A stretch of DNA of 64,000 nucleotides from CAYMYN01 sp964394665 (GTDB taxonomy: Bacteria > Planctomycetota > UBA1135 > GCA-002686595). The position numbers and the translations under genes are program-made. The first letter of the stretch is position 1; every line of letters starts with the position of its first letter. Of the stretch, positions 63,953 to 64,000 are shown piece by piece. Location: assembly GCA_964394665.1 (NCBI GenBank), contig CAYMYN010000020.1:32054-96053 (forward strand), in the 5' to 3' direction. Under the pieces are notes generated by a model, which saw only the letters and a list, made by a program, of their open reading frames with translations, did not search any database and was not told the DNA's origin.

Positions 63953-64000
63953 TGCGCGGCGTGTGGACCCTCTACCGGCGCGAGCTCGCCGGCCTGTTCT
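63952..64000 (+). CDS. ABC-2 type permease, 5' end only
   Basis: The first 16 codons (MRGVWTLYRRELAGLF) begin at the ATG at 63952, which overlaps the ATPase stop. The amphipathic RRELAGLF start is typical of ABC-2 permeases (GldF-like) that pair with the ATPase just upstream. The rest lies outside the window. Confidence 0.7.
   Translation, partial: MRGVWTLYRRELAGLF

Overview
The window is a very GC-rich stretch of bacterial chromosome, densely packed with genes on both strands and with many start codons that overlap the previous stop by four bases (GTGA, ATGA, TTGA). The gene content points to a diderm planctomycete-like bacterium. It has a Kdo transferase (so a lipid A/LPS-type envelope), an H-x-G type prepilin-like protein with a class III signal, several secreted HEAT-repeat proteins, a CAP-domain protein, partner-switching regulators, and a secreted protein whose Cys-rich C-terminal module I remember from marine planctomycete genomes. 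The lineage is an inference from these traits; no rRNA gene is present to test it.

Layout. 1-5340: a truncated secreted CAP-domain protein, a rhomboid protease with TPR tail and a XerC/D recombinase (all minus), then a DksA/TraR-type zinc-finger protein. 5418-13915: lspA, pyrD, a response regulator, secA-kdtA and metK (plus), closed by a strong terminator. 14141-15899: a prepilin-like protein and a UbiA-family polyprenyl-phosphate phosphoribosyltransferase. 15905-21663 (minus): a tightly overlapping five-gene unit encoding an Fe(III)-type ABC importer, a pentaheme cytochrome and a HEAT-repeat lipoprotein. 21912-27494: aminotransferase, threonine aldolase, phosphomannomutase and a HEAT-repeat protein. 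27518-33371: SAM hydrolase, arginase, then an O-antigen export module (Wzm, Wzt with a C-terminal sugar-binding domain, and a methyltransferase carrying a long coiled coil). 33498-37944: a fused membrane/AsmA-like protein, a McsB-type protein arginine kinase and a secreted protein.

38084-40636: CBS protein and a divergent HAD protein (minus), then a glycosyltransferase. 40673-48444: a STAS/PilZ-like protein divergent from a GAF-SpoIIE phosphatase; pyrC, a DUF58 protein, a secreted clade-specific protein and a BatA-like protein. 48408-54328 (minus): NhaC-type antiporter, LPG-synthase-like membrane protein, xylA and xylB. 54469-64000: a small membrane protein, asnS, a Sua5-YwlE fusion (minus), an NtrB/NtrC pair, carbonic anhydrase, dnaK and a GldA-type ABC transporter that runs off the end.

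The most interesting themes are: (1) a protein-arginine kinase and a predicted protein-arginine phosphatase (fused to the tRNA t6A enzyme Sua5) in one diderm window; (2) a Wzm/Wzt/coiled-coil methyltransferase set that looks like a WbdD-type chain-terminating and chain-length-measuring device; (3) an iron-importer operon that includes a pentaheme cytochrome; (4) a fusion of two uncharacterised protein families normally encoded as a gene pair. Two 10-N assembly gaps (22829-22838 and 44547-44556) lie inside genes.
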